Positions 33,612 through 41,916 of a stretch of DNA of 42,531 nucleotides are shown here, in pieces. This stretch comes from an uncultured Ruminococcus sp. (GTDB lineage Bacteria > Bacillota > Clostridia > Oscillospirales > Ruminococcaceae). The stretch covers positions 1-42,531 of the forward strand of contig NZ_CAMYUE010000021.1 of the NCBI RefSeq assembly GCF_947301925.1. Reading direction: 5' to 3'. A program made the translations under genes and the position numbers. The notes under the pieces are model-generated. The model was not told the DNA's origin and did not search any database. It saw only the letters and a program-made list of their open reading frames with translations. Position 1 is the first letter of the stretch. Each line of letters begins with the position of its first letter.

Positions 33612-35429
33612 ATGAGAGCATCACGCATCGCTGCTGCAATTTCCGCGGCAGTTCTTTTGCTATTTTACACATTCATAACACCCATAAGCGTCAATACCGA
33701 TGTTCATGCAGAAGAAGTATCAGACAGCATACAGCTCCCTGGATGGGTACCGCAAAGCTATCAGGCTGCCTGTCAGTTCTTCAACCTTCACGGTGGAACA
33801 TACATACAGGACGGTCTGCTGTGCGTTACTTTCTGCGAAAACTACTCTCCAAGTGATGATGCAGCGAAAGCAGAATACAATATATTTGTCAGCGAGGGCG
33901 TAATGGACGAAGTGTTCCATGAACAGTACCAGATCGACTCGAATATGGATATCGAGATATTCGTCTACAAGCCTGTCAGCACGGGCAGTTTCAAGACTTC
34001 CCTTACCGGTTCGTCAGTGGATACTCTTACCGATCTGGACGGTAATACTTATATTCCTTCTTATGAATTTTTCGTTGATGATATGCTGAATATCACCGAA
34101 ACTGATCTCTATGCCAAACTTCCGGACTGCATAACCGAGTTTGAGGAATTCTCCAAAGAGCATGATACAGTTTCTGTCATTGATGATAAGCTTGTATTCT
34201 GTCTGTCAAAGCAAACGGGCTTATTTTCCGAATGGCATGAGGGCTGCTGCTCAGAAAATATGCGTCAGACAGCAAAATGGAGCTGCACTAGCAAGACGCA
34301 GTTCGCAGGCTTTTTCCCGGGGCCGAGACCTATGGCGGATATTGTAGTATATGAAGCGGTTTCGGAAGGACCGGTCTATGTACGCTGGGACGTGGTCGAT
34401 ATATACCACAATGACGATATCCACTGCGGCTATGCAGCTGCTTATCAGGATATCTCCTTTAAAACTCCTTCTCTTTCAAAGGGAGATGCAAGAATAAAGA
34501 TAACCGACTATGAAACAGGCGAACCTGTGATAATTGATGAGGATACAGGATTCAGCATTCATAGGAGAACCAGTGTAACAGATGCAAGTACGCTTATTGC
34601 TCCTATATCTTCAAATCCGTACATTATACCTGATCTGTGCAAGCCTTCGGCAGGCTTTCAATCTGATACGCAGACTAAAGAAACGATCCCTTTGATCGCC
34701 GACGCACTCGGTTTCAAACTTGTTATGCCGGATACATATGATATTCCAAAGGATGAATTCGGCGTTGAACTGAAAAATGCTTATGTGACGATTACGTTAG
34801 TCAATGGCGAAGCATATGATATAGAATACAGGGTTTCAGCAAAGCTGTCGGGAGATGTGAACGGTGACAGTGAATTCAATACCGCTGACCTTGTAACTCT
34901 TCAGAAATGGCTGCTGGGTAAGCCTGATACGGTACTGAAAAACTGGAAATCAGCGGACTTCTGCAATGATAACGTGATCGATTCATTTGATCTCTGTCTT
35001 ATGCGAAAAGCTCTTATCATCGCACAGCAGGAGCCTCCGATAACCCTGTTCGTACTGGATAAGTCACGCACATACAATACCGAAAAGGGCGTTGAGGAAC
35101 AGCGCATCATAACTTGTCTTGATAATACCGATCTTGAAGAAAAGGAAGATATACTCAGCCTTACGCAAAGAATATCAGATAATATCGACAAGTATGAGAA
35201 TATGAAGCTCCGGCGGTTAGATTTCTCGATAGCGGATTACGGCGAAGACGTACTGTATCTGGTATACCGCAAGCCGGATCAGGAGCCGGACAGAATGGTG
35301 ATCTGTACATATGGAGAGAGCTGTTCATGGCTGGAGGACAAGGACGTTCAGGATCTTGTCATACTATTGATCGAAAACGGGTATTTTGCTGAAGAATCGT
35401 ATGCTTTAGCGTTTAAGGAAGCACAGTAA
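33612..35429 (+). CDS. Secreted dockerin protein, paralogue of the 13577-15820 gene
   Basis: ATG 33612 follows AAGGAGG with a 9-base spacer; a TTG at 33603 overlaps the ribosome site and is unlikely. The 605-aa protein has a signal peptide (~1-32, ending DVHA), a ~375-aa N-terminal region and a type I dockerin (~414-470; GDVNGDSEFNTADL, ADFCNDNVIDSFDL). A ~130-aa C-terminal part has no recognised domain. The N-terminal region aligns with that of the other dockerin protein, for example LPGWVPQSYQAACQFFNLHG and ITETDLYAKLPDC. It lacks the SH3-like and KPVIYLYP modules of its paralogue. No catalytic motif is visible; a binding or structural role within a dockerin-cohesin complex is inferred. Confidence 0.88.
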   Translation: MRASRIAAAISAAVLLLFYTFITPISVNTDVHAEEVSDSIQLPGWVPQSYQAACQFFNLHGGTYIQDGLLCVTFCENYSPSDDAAKAEYNIFVSEGVMDEVFHEQYQIDSNMDIEIFVYKPVSTGSFKTSLTGSSVDTLTDLDGNTYIPSYEFFVDDMLNITETDLYAKLPDCITEFEEFSKEHDTVSVIDDKLVFCLSKQTGLFSEWHEGCCSENMRQTAKWSCTSKTQFAGFFPGPRPMADIVVYEAVSEGPVYVRWDVVDIYHNDDIHCGYAAAYQDISFKTPSLSKGDARIKITDYETGEPVIIDEDTGFSIHRRTSVTDASTLIAPISSNPYIIPDLCKPSAGFQSDTQTKETIPLIADALGFKLVMPDTYDIPKDEFGVELKNAYVTITLVNGEAYDIEYRVSAKLSGDVNGDSEFNTADLVTLQKWLLGKPDTVLKNWKSADFCNDNVIDSFDLCLMRKALIIAQQEPPITLFVLDKSRTYNTEKGVEEQRIITCLDNTDLEEKEDILSLTQRISDNIDKYENMKLRRLDFSIADYGEDVLYLVYRKPDQEPDRMVICTYGESCSWLEDKDVQDLVILLIENGYFAEESYALAFKEAQ

Positions 35430-35698
35430 GCGTACACTCTCAGTGTGTTATCAGGCTTATGATGATTATTATGCATATCGAGTTGAGCAGAGAAAAATAA
35501 GCTATAGTACAAAAACTCTTCTCAGTAATAACCGCAGATTGATTTCCGCGTTTCAAAGCAATAATTGAGCGTAATTCGTATCATTGTAGCTTGTTGACCA
35601 ATATTAGCCCACAATAATAATGAAATGACAGTCGAATAATTCAAAACAGCTTGTACAATCCGTACAAGCTGACTTTTTTCTTCAGAAATCTTACACTT
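35430..35698. other. Non-coding gap after the second dockerin gene
   Basis: The gap is AT-rich. Apart from the hairpin at 35647-35671 I see no coding frame, RNA gene or repeat. Confidence 0.5.
35647..35671. terminator. Bidirectional terminator between convergent genes
   Basis: CAGCTTGTAC pairs perfectly with GTACAAGCTG around a 5-nt loop. ACTTTTTTC follows on the plus side and GTTTTGA on the minus side, serving the dockerin gene and the opposing kinase gene. Confidence 0.85.
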
Positions 35699-36574
35699 TC
35701 AAAGCTTCAGTATTATATTGAGTCGTTCATTGTTATATTCAGCGGTGATAGTGCCGCCCATGCGCTCCACCAGAGTACGCGCTATGGAGAGTCCAAGACC
35801 TGTGGAATGATGTGCAGCTTCGACTGTGTAGAAACGGTCAAAGAGCTGCTCCACATCAACAGCGGAGAGCTCCTTTGCCGTGTTTGAAAATGTTATATCA
35901 CCCGTATGGGAAAGGGAAATTTCAAGGTCGCCGCCGCTGTATTTAACAGCGTTGTTAAGCAGATTTGAGAAAACCCTTGACAGTGCCGCCTTGTTGACAA
36001 ATCGTTCCACGCGCTGCTCCGTCAGCTCTATTTTCGGCTCTATGCCGCGGCTTTTCAATGCAGGATAAAAGCTGCTGATACTCTCCGCAAGAAGCTGATT
36101 TACAAAGACGTTTTCACACTCCATTTCGGTGTCGTCGGTAACTATGACCGAGTAGCGGAAGAGCTCCTCGGTAAGCTGCTTCATCATGTCGGCACGCTCG
36201 TGCATTATGTCAAGATAGCGCTGCTGCTTCTCAGTATCGTCGGTCTTGCTGAACATATCCAGATAGCCGCATATCGCCGTAAGCGGAGTCCTCAGGTCGT
36301 GGGAGATATTGGTTATGGCGTTTTTCAGCTCAGTATTGCCAAGCTCATATCGAAGCTGCTGTTCACGAACTTCCTTCAGCTGCTTGTTGAGGCTGTCGGC
36401 GAGCTCACGCATATCCCTGTCGCGGCAGGAAATACCGATAAGGGCGTTGGTATCCTTTTTTATTATATCAGGCATTGCAGCTGTGATCTCTTTTGCCGAT
36501 TTTTTCAAAAGGCAGACCTTGACTGTAAGAAATACGATCACAGCTGCCATGACAAAAAAGATCACATAAATCAA
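35699..36574 (-). CDS. Histidine kinase of the second ABC/two-component module
   Basis: The start appears to be TTG 36574, seven bases after GAGGT. The 291-aa kinase has one N-terminal membrane helix (~2-22) and almost no extracellular part. The phosphoacceptor helix is NITNISHDLRTPLTAICGYL (H ~90), followed by an ATPase domain with NLLNNAVKYSGGD, FSNTA, FDRFYTVE and STGLGLSIAR. Such short intramembrane-sensing kinases usually take their signal through a partner ABC transporter, as in bacitracin and lantibiotic systems. It lies 10 bp after the permease gene. The DNG of the G1 box is degenerate (FSNTA), which may lower ATP affinity. Confidence 0.9.
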   Translation of the reverse strand: MIYVIFFVMAAVIVFLTVKVCLLKKSAKEITAAMPDIIKKDTNALIGISCRDRDMRELADSLNKQLKEVREQQLRYELGNTELKNAITNISHDLRTPLTAICGYLDMFSKTDDTEKQQRYLDIMHERADMMKQLTEELFRYSVIVTDDTEMECENVFVNQLLAESISSFYPALKSRGIEPKIELTEQRVERFVNKAALSRVFSNLLNNAVKYSGGDLEISLSHTGDITFSNTAKELSAVDVEQLFDRFYTVEAAHHSTGLGLSIARTLVERMGGTITAEYNNERLNIILKL

Positions 36575-36584
36575 CTCAATTACC

Positions 36585-37307
36585 TCATTTCATATCGTGT
36601 TTTCTGAAATAAACTATGGAAAGTATGAGCATTGCCGCTCCTGCTGACATTGCGCATATCGCTGTCAGCCACGGTTTGTCGGGAGCAGTGAGTATGCTCA
36701 TCACATTCATCTGTCCCTGAGGGAAGAATCGGAATATCAGCTTCGCTGCCTCACTGTCGCTGAGAGCCTCGCCGCCGAGGGTAGCTATAATCATCATGGA
36801 GAACTGCAATATGAACATTACGGCTACGCTGCGGACGTCCTCTATGATAACGCATATCAGCAGACTCAGGAACATATTCGCGAATACCAGAACCAGTACC
36901 AGCAGCAGGTTTTCCAGAACTATATCAGCTTTCAGCGCAGACAGGTCATATGACATGATAGCTGCCGAAGCGAATGCCGCGCCCTCGTATGCTGCAAGGA
37001 ACAGAACTGTCACGATAGTAAAGCATACAGACCACGAAAGCAGTATATTCACACGGCTGTGTCCGATGATAAGCTTGTTCCGTATAGCTCCGCTTGTAAA
37101 TTCGGTAGATACATTGAGAGCAATGACAGAACCGATGAAAAACGGCAGTATCACAAGAGCTCCGCCCTCGGGAATAGAGGCGAATAAATTGTCCTCCTTG
37201 TTGAGAAATACAAACAATACCGCCAGCAAAGCCGTGATGAACATTCCGTAATAGAGTGACTTTGCCTTTAATATCCTTGATATATCAGCGTTAAGAAGCT
37301 TACTCAT
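36585..37307 (-). CDS. ABC-2-type permease subunit
   Basis: ATG 37307, 5 bases after GGGGGTGG, is preferred to GTG 37316; it overlaps the ATPase stop by 8 bp. The 240-aa product has six membrane helices, beginning with MSKLLNADISRILKAKSLYYG just before helix one. Later helices include LILVLVFANMFLSLLICVII-like and LTAICAMSAGAAMLILSIVYF segments. Size and helix layout fit the BcrB/NisE/EpiE-like permeases that give peptide immunity. It pairs with the overlapping ATPase. Confidence 0.85.
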   Translation of the reverse strand: MSKLLNADISRILKAKSLYYGMFITALLAVLFVFLNKEDNLFASIPEGGALVILPFFIGSVIALNVSTEFTSGAIRNKLIIGHSRVNILLSWSVCFTIVTVLFLAAYEGAAFASAAIMSYDLSALKADIVLENLLLVLVLVFANMFLSLLICVIIEDVRSVAVMFILQFSMMIIATLGGEALSDSEAAKLIFRFFPQGQMNVMSILTAPDKPWLTAICAMSAGAAMLILSIVYFRKHDMK

Positions 37308-38214
37308 CACTGCCACCCCCTACAAGAGAAATAAAGAAGCCTTCAAGATTTTCGTCGCGTTCCGTACAGCTGAGTATCTCGCAGCCCTCTTTCTCGAGCG
37401 AAGCCGCAAGCTTTGTGATACTTGGCTTGGCGTAGATATCTATGCTGTCGTCGCCTGTGACATTGTATTCAAGCTTCATATCGTCCAGAGCTCTTACAGC
37501 CGCAGAGGTATCCGTTACCATGACTCTTATGCATTTTCTGCAGGCTGCTTCAAGCTCCTCTGCGCTCATTTCGCGGACAATAGAACCCTTGTCGATAAAG
37601 CCGTAATGTGTGGCAAGCCTTGCAAGTTCATCAAGGATATGTGATGAGATAAGGACAGTGATATTGCGCTCGCGGTTGAGCTTTAGTATAAGCTCGCGTA
37701 TCTCAATGATGCCCTGCGGGTCAAGTCCGTTTATTGGCTCGTCGAGAATGAGAAAATCGGGATTTCCGCAGAGAGCAACTGCGATACCGAGGCGCTGTCT
37801 CATACCGAGGGAGAAATCCTTAGCTTTCTTCTTGCCGGTGTTTTCAAGTCCTACAAGCTTCAGCAGCTCCGTTATCCCTTCAAAGCTTGGAAGCCCGAGC
37901 AGTCTGTACTGGTATTTCAGGTTATCCTGTGCAGTCATTTCGGGGAAAAGTGACGGAGTTTCCACAACAGCGCCGATACGCTTGCGTGAGTCTGATATCG
38001 CAGCATCCGTGTTTTTTACGCCGTATATCTCAAACTCGCCGTCTGTAGGGAACTGCATACCGCATATAAGGCGTATCAGCGTGGTCTTGCCTGCGCCGTT
38101 CCTGCCTACAAAGCCATAGATAGAGCCCTTTGGCACACTCATGGTCACGCCGCTGAGAGCTTTGAAATCCTTATATTGCTTGCAAAGAGCATTCGTTTTC
38201 AGAACATAGTCCAT
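37300..38214 (-). CDS. ABC ATPase of BcrA/lantibiotic-immunity type
   Basis: ATG 38214 follows AAGGAGGTCATAAT; an upstream in-frame start at 38253 would lie inside the promoter and is rejected. The 304-aa ATPase has Walker A GRNGAGKTT, signature FSLGMRQRLG, Walker B FLILDEPINGLDP and an H-loop (ISSH). A C-terminal ~90-aa extension (RVMVTDTSAAVRALDDM) follows, as in BcrA/NisF-type proteins. It drives the overlapping permease. The GTTAA repeat array sits directly upstream. Confidence 0.92.
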   Translation of the reverse strand: MDYVLKTNALCKQYKDFKALSGVTMSVPKGSIYGFVGRNGAGKTTLIRLICGMQFPTDGEFEIYGVKNTDAAISDSRKRIGAVVETPSLFPEMTAQDNLKYQYRLLGLPSFEGITELLKLVGLENTGKKKAKDFSLGMRQRLGIAVALCGNPDFLILDEPINGLDPQGIIEIRELILKLNRERNITVLISSHILDELARLATHYGFIDKGSIVREMSAEELEAACRKCIRVMVTDTSAAVRALDDMKLEYNVTGDDSIDIYAKPSITKLAASLEKEGCEILSCTERDENLEGFFISLVGGGSDE

Positions 38215-38243
38215 ATTATGACCTCCTTTTTGTTTCTGAAAAC

Positions 38244-38300
38244 AGTATATCACACAAAAGTTAAGAAACCGGTTAAGGAAACAGTTAAGATAGGGTTAAG
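38244..38300 (-). promoter_or_regulatory. GTTAAG direct-repeat array and promoter ahead of the BcrA-type operon
   Basis: GTTAAG occurs at 38260, 38272, 38284 and 38295 (plus strand), giving GTTAA spaced by 7, 7 and 6 bases. On the minus strand a TATACT -10 (38249-38244) follows, with no -35. The array overlaps the last bases of the response regulator gene, including its stop codon. One-turn direct repeats are typical OmpR-family sites, so the regulator encoded immediately upstream is the likely binder (inference). Confidence 0.7.
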
Positions 38301-38964
38301 ATTTTTCCGTCAGCATAAAGCCAATGCCCCAGACCGCTGAGATATATTCTTTTCCTGTTACCGCTTTCAGCTTACGGCGCAGATTATGGATATGTATTTT
38401 CAGTGAATCCTCGGTACAATCGGGAGTATCATCGCTGATACGCTCCAGTATGGTCAGCTTTGCCACCACCTGCTCGGGATTCTGCATCAGAAGCTTCAGT
38501 ATGGCATATTCCGTCCTTGTGAGCTTTATCTCCGTACCATTAACATCAACGGTATGAGTGTCTGTATTCAGCGTTATACCGCAGAAGCTCAAAGCAGCCC
38601 TGTCCCTATTGCCGCTGTTTTTTCTGAGCTGTACAGCGATACGGGCAAGAAGCTCCTGCATATCGAATGGCTTGGTGATGTAATCAGCCGCGCCGCCGAG
38701 GAGAAGCTCCACCTTGTCTGCAACATCAGCTTTAGCGCTTACTATAATAACAGGGATATCCTTTATCTGAGGCAGGAGCTTTTCACCGCTGAGTCCGGGG
38801 AGCATAAGGTCAAGTAGTATCAGGTCGGGCTTTTCTTTTGAGAGCAGCATAAGAGCCTCAGTGCCCGAATATGCCGCGGAAATCGTGTAGCCCTCGGCAG
38901 TCAGGGCTTCTGAGAGCATTCCGCTGATATGTTCGTCATCGTCGATAATAAGAATGTGGGACAT
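38296..38964 (-). CDS. OmpR-family response regulator of the second ABC module
   Basis: The 222-aa regulator starts at 38964 after CGAGGTGAACT. The receiver domain has IIDDDEHI, the phosphoacceptor Asp in LILLDLMLPG, VIIVSAK and ITKPFD. The C-terminal winged helix shows LTRTEYAILKLLMQNPEQVV, IHNLRRKLK and VWGIGFMLTE. It is the first gene of the regulator-ATPase-permease-kinase locus, separated from the ATPase gene by the GTTAA array. It can therefore be expressed alone and then switch on the transporter. Confidence 0.93.
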   Translation of the reverse strand: MSHILIIDDDEHISGMLSEALTAEGYTISAAYSGTEALMLLSKEKPDLILLDLMLPGLSGEKLLPQIKDIPVIIVSAKADVADKVELLLGGAADYITKPFDMQELLARIAVQLRKNSGNRDRAALSFCGITLNTDTHTVDVNGTEIKLTRTEYAILKLLMQNPEQVVAKLTILERISDDTPDCTEDSLKIHIHNLRRKLKAVTGKEYISAVWGIGFMLTEKS

Positions 38965-39830
38965 AGTTCACCTCGAAGCATTTCTATTATAGCATTTATT
39001 ATATCATTTATTTTAGTGAATTGCAAGTTTGAAAATCATTTGTGGGATTATTTCTTATGCATTGCAGAGCGCACATACCATGTCAGTGGTATATAAGTGC
39101 GTTCTTGGTCTTAACAAGAGAAATATCACTACGGGGGATTCATGGAAAGTACAGTGCTTATGAAGACAGAAGTGCTTGTTTTTTATTGTAGCAGTACAGA
39201 AAAATGATTCCTACAAAAGCATTAACGGATTACATTTTTCATTTCAAATAGAGTTCGGAATATGATGATTTTCATTGAAAGTATCCACTGCGATACAGAG
39301 AAAAACTGAAAGAGTTTTCGGCTCATTCAGAGCGCTTGGGAGAATAGCAAGCATATCAAGTGTACGTACACTTCCGATTATCTGAAAAATCGAAACACTT
39401 GCGGCTTGCTTTACTGGGATATTCCCAGACCCTTTGAACGAGTATAAGCTCAGCTTGCTTTCTGACGAAAAATGTTATATTTGAACACAGTCTTTTCTTC
39501 AGAACAACTTTCTACGAAATAGACAATTTTCTTTTGGTATCTTTCAGCAGCTTTCGAGAAATTAAGTATTATGCTCATTCGATGACCGAGAACGACAGAC
39601 ATTGCTGTGAAGCCATAACTAAAATACTTCCTGATAAACCTGAAATCAAGGGAGCATAAAACAAGTTACCGCAGTTGACCAAAAGCTACAAAAGTTGCCC
39701 TTTTGTTGACCAAATGCATATTCAGTAATGCAAAAGGACTCTTATGTGGCTTTGTTATGCGGTATAAGACAAGATTGTTCAAGTAAATCGGAATTTGGTG
39801 AGCAACAAAAAATAAAACGGAGGAAACACA
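38965..39830. other. 866-bp non-coding AT-rich stretch
   Basis: I find no convincing gene. A ~55-codon open frame ending in TAA at ~39660 (FREIKYYAHSMTENDRHCCE...) has no start or ribosome site and matches nothing I know; it may be a relic. Visible structures are an imperfect hairpin GCGCACATACCATG/TGGTATATAAGTGCG (~39069-39104), a perfect 16-bp palindrome AAGTGTACGTACACTT (39358-39373) and repeated GTTGACC/GTTGCCC words at 39674, 39694 and 39705. Confidence 0.5.
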
Positions 39831-40176
39831 ATGAAAGACTTAGGAGCAAAAGCATTTTTTTACGGTTATGCATCGCCTGTATTGATGGCAGCAACATACA
39901 ATGGCGACGATACAGTTAATGTGATGAATCTTCACGAAGTAACGAGGACGAATGCCGGAGATCTGGTATGCTGTATCGGCAAGCCGAAAAAGGCAATTTC
40001 ACAGCTGTGCTTGCGAGAGTAGTAAATATGGCGGCAGATGATACCGTATTGGGCAAAGACGGTAAGATCGACACAGGAAAGATCGGAATGATCTTCTACG
40101 AATCCTTCAGTAACAGCTATTATAAACTTGGTGAGAAAGTCGGCAAGGCTTGGAGTGAAGGAAAGGTATTCTTATA
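39831..40176 (+). pseudogene. Broken flavin-reductase-like gene
   Basis: A good ribosome site (ACGGAGGAAACACA) precedes ATG 39831. The first frame reads MKDLGAKAFFYGYASPVLMA and ATYNGDDTVNVMNLHE, the N-terminus of flavin reductase-like FMN-binding proteins. It then runs out of family similarity and stops at ~40021. An overlapping second frame reads FTAVLARVVNMAADDTVLGK then FYESFSNSYYKLGEKVGKAW, the C-terminal end of the same family. The central ~80 residues, where FMN binds, are deleted and the halves are out of frame, so the gene is dead. Confidence 0.8.
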
Positions 40177-40182
40177 ATAACA

Positions 40183-40237
40183 ATTCTGATTTAGCGTAGT
40201 ACCATGTTAGATCAACAACTTATGAAAAAATGATATG
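40183..40237 (+). repeat. 55-bp direct repeat, copy 1
   Basis: Identical over 55 bp to 42345-42399, reading ATTCTGATTTAGCGTAGTAC at its left end and ending ATGATATG. Both copies begin at the end of a gene and run into an AGTCCCC hairpin. A diverged partial copy lies at 40693-40717, leading into the recombinase relic. Confidence 0.95.
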
Positions 40238-40241
40238 GAGA

Positions 40242-40257
40242 GTCCCCGCGAGGGGAC
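40242..40257. terminator. Shortened AGTCCCC-family hairpin
   Basis: GTCCCC / GGGGAC with loop GCGA, and no T-run. It looks like a deletion derivative of the full hairpin found after repeat copy 2. Confidence 0.5.
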
Positions 40258-40279
40258 ATCTTCGTTCATATACGTATTC

Positions 40280-40309
40280 TGGACTTTGGGCGACAGTGCG
40301 GTGTATAAT
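40280..40309 (+). promoter_or_regulatory. Promoter of the 111-aa orphan gene
   Basis: TGGACT (40280-40285), 18-bp spacer, TATAAT (40304-40309). From GTGTATAATATG through ACATAAGTTA to TATGATAAATCGA it is nearly identical to the region at 41858-41901 upstream of the 142-aa gene. Confidence 0.65.
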
Positions 40310-40360
40310 ATGGATAATACATAAGTTATTATGATAAATCGAGATATGGAGGAGCATTCT

Positions 40361-40696
40361 ATGGATAAAGATAAAGTGAGAGTTATCAAAATAAGTAAAG
40401 ATGCGCTGTTTGAATATATTTATGAAAATTTTATTGCAAATCAAGATAAGTATTTAGATGTAGATAAGGCTGAAGTATCAGATTTTTTTGATATTGATTA
40501 TGAGAATGGCCATTTTATTTTTTGTGCCATTAAATCTGAAGACGAAGATGGAAATATTCTTTCTATGCCTGGTGAGATCAACTTAAAAAAACTTATGAAA
40601 ATAATTCCTGATACAACAGATTCAATGCTGTCTACAACATCTAAATACTATAAGGAATACTCTAAAGAAGAATTAGCTGAATTGTCTGAATCCTGA
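40361..40696 (+). CDS. Small acidic orphan protein, 111 aa
   Basis: I do not recognise the family. ATG 40361 follows ATGGAGGAGCATTCT, better placed than the in-frame ATG 40331. The product is acidic and hydrophilic (KDALFEYIYENFIANQDKYL, FFDIDYENGHFIF, EYSKEELAELSES) with no signal peptide or membrane helix, so it is probably cytoplasmic. Base composition is clearly AT-rich compared with the core genes. It lies beside a recombinase relic and a Fic gene and shares its promoter sequence with the gene at 41917; cargo of a small mobile segment is the likely origin. Confidence 0.7.
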   Translation: MDKDKVRVIKISKDALFEYIYENFIANQDKYLDVDKAEVSDFFDIDYENGHFIFCAIKSEDEDGNILSMPGEINLKKLMKIIPDTTDSMLSTTSKYYKEYSKEELAELSES

Positions 40697-40705
40697 TTTG
40701 ATTAG

Positions 40706-40945
40706 TACAATGTTAGAAACAATCTACCACATATCAAGTTCCACGCACTCAGGCACTCTTGTATCAGCCTTCTTGCTAATAATACGGCTTTTTCAATGAA
40801 GCAGATACAGGATTACGCAGGACATAGTGACTTCCTTACAACTTTTAATGTGTATAGTCACAGTGATGAGTCTGCCAAGAAGAATGAAATGGACTATATC
40901 ACCAGCTGCTTAACAGATCTCTTTGACAGCAGCAACGAAGAGTAA
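40706..40945 (+). pseudogene. C-terminal relic of a tyrosine recombinase (integrase)
   Basis: An open frame of ~79 codons with no start reads NNLPHIKFHALRHSC then SMKQIQDYAGHSDFLTTFNVYSH and ends at TAA 40945. It keeps the last part of the catalytic domain: the H-x-L-R-H box (second catalytic Arg and His), the third-box His in AGHSD and the nucleophilic Tyr in NVYSH. The first catalytic Arg, the core-binding and the N-terminal domains are absent. It is most like the phage or Tn916-type integrases common in Firmicutes and marks a past integration. Confidence 0.88.
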
Positions 40946-40952
40946 AACAGAG

Positions 40953-40974
40953 AGTCCCCGCGAGTGCGGGGACT
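40953..40974. terminator. AGTCCCCGC-family hairpin after the recombinase relic
   Basis: AGTCCCCGC / GCGGGGACT with loop GAGT, sitting between the relic (+) and the end of the Fic gene (-). On the minus strand CTCTGTTTTAC follows, so it probably ends the Fic transcript. Confidence 0.75.
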
Positions 40975-40979
40975 TAGCT

Positions 40980-41750
40980 TTATATATGCTTGTTTATCAA
41001 ATCTCTTGCTGTCAGTTCTGTTCTGTCGTACTCTATTCTGAAATAGTTCAGGATAGCCTTCATATCGTCCTGCATGGACAGACACACGTCAAGCAGGCGA
41101 TTCTTTTTTTCTTCAAGCTGCCACTCTTTCAGTCCTACGTAATAGAAATGTTTGATGTCCTCATTGATGAAGAACGGAACAATGTTGTTAGCAAGGCATT
41201 GCTTAAGCATTATTAGTCTTCCGATACGACCATTTCCGTCGTAGAACGGGTGTATCTTTTCAAATGTTGCGTGGAACTCAGCAACGTCGTATAAGTCAAG
41301 AGAAGGCTTGCTTTCGTATTTGCGGAGCAGGTTTTGTATAAGACCTGCAACATCTTCCGGTAAAGCAGTCTCTATTTCTCCGACTTCGTTGGGGTACTTC
41401 TTATAGTCGCCTATGACGGCGTAATCCTCATCATCGTCCATAACACCGTTTTTCAGCATACGGTGTAGCAGCTTTATATAATCCTCGGTTATTGGCTCAG
41501 AAATAGTATCAAGGATATAGTCAAAGCACTTGAAGTGATTAGCAGCCTCAAATACGTCGTTAACAGGGACTGTACCGTCGATAGTTCGAGTCTCGTAGAT
41601 ATATCTGGTCTGGTCGTGGGTAAGTCTGCTGCCTTCGATGTGGTTGGAGTTATAAGCAAAGTCTACCTGCATCCTGTTATATATGCTGCCTTTGATCTTT
41701 CGGCTTTTCTCTGAAAGCAGAACAGGCAATAATTCTCTTGTATCTGACAT
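40980..41750 (-). CDS. Fic-domain protein with built-in inhibitory motif
   Basis: The start at 41750 follows AAGGAGGCGTTCCTT. The 256-aa protein has the Fic core HPFYDGNGRIGR (H167 at the start), the catalytic HxFxDGNGRxxR motif of AMP-transferring enzymes, preceded by FHATFEKI. Upstream, NSNHIEGSRLT (S35, E39, G40) matches the class II inhibitory pattern S/T-x-x-x-E-G, whose Glu blocks ATP binding in cis. The enzyme should AMPylate a protein target, with self-inhibition replacing a separate antitoxin. A truncated copy lacking exactly this inhibitory part lies at 29170-29368. Confidence 0.93.
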   Translation of the reverse strand: MSDTRELLPVLLSEKSRKIKGSIYNRMQVDFAYNSNHIEGSRLTHDQTRYIYETRTIDGTVPVNDVFEAANHFKCFDYILDTISEPITEDYIKLLHRMLKNGVMDDDEDYAVIGDYKKYPNEVGEIETALPEDVAGLIQNLLRKYESKPSLDLYDVAEFHATFEKIHPFYDGNGRIGRLIMLKQCLANNIVPFFINEDIKHFYYVGLKEWQLEEKKNRLLDVCLSMQDDMKAILNYFRIEYDRTELTARDLINKHI

Positions 41751-41836
41751 AAGGAACGCCTCCTTAGCTTTTCTATTATTATATCAAACTATAAAGGATC
41801 AGTCAAGCCGCTTTAAGAATGGTGCTAGCAGCAGCA

Positions 41837-41866
41837 TTGACTTTGGACGAGGTTGTAGTGTATAAT
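41837..41866 (+). promoter_or_regulatory. Promoter of the 142-aa orphan gene
   Basis: TTGACT (41837-41842), 18-bp spacer, TATAAT (41861-41866). The sequence from the -10 down to TATGATAAATCGA is nearly the same as at 40304-40345. Confidence 0.75.
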
Positions 41867-41916
41867 ATGAATAGTACATAAGTTACTATGATAAATCGAA
41901 ATTTTGAGATAGCATT

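Noticed and set aside
39480..39660. A ~55-codon coding frame
   Set aside because: There is no start codon with a ribosome site and no recognisable family; listed only as a possible relic.
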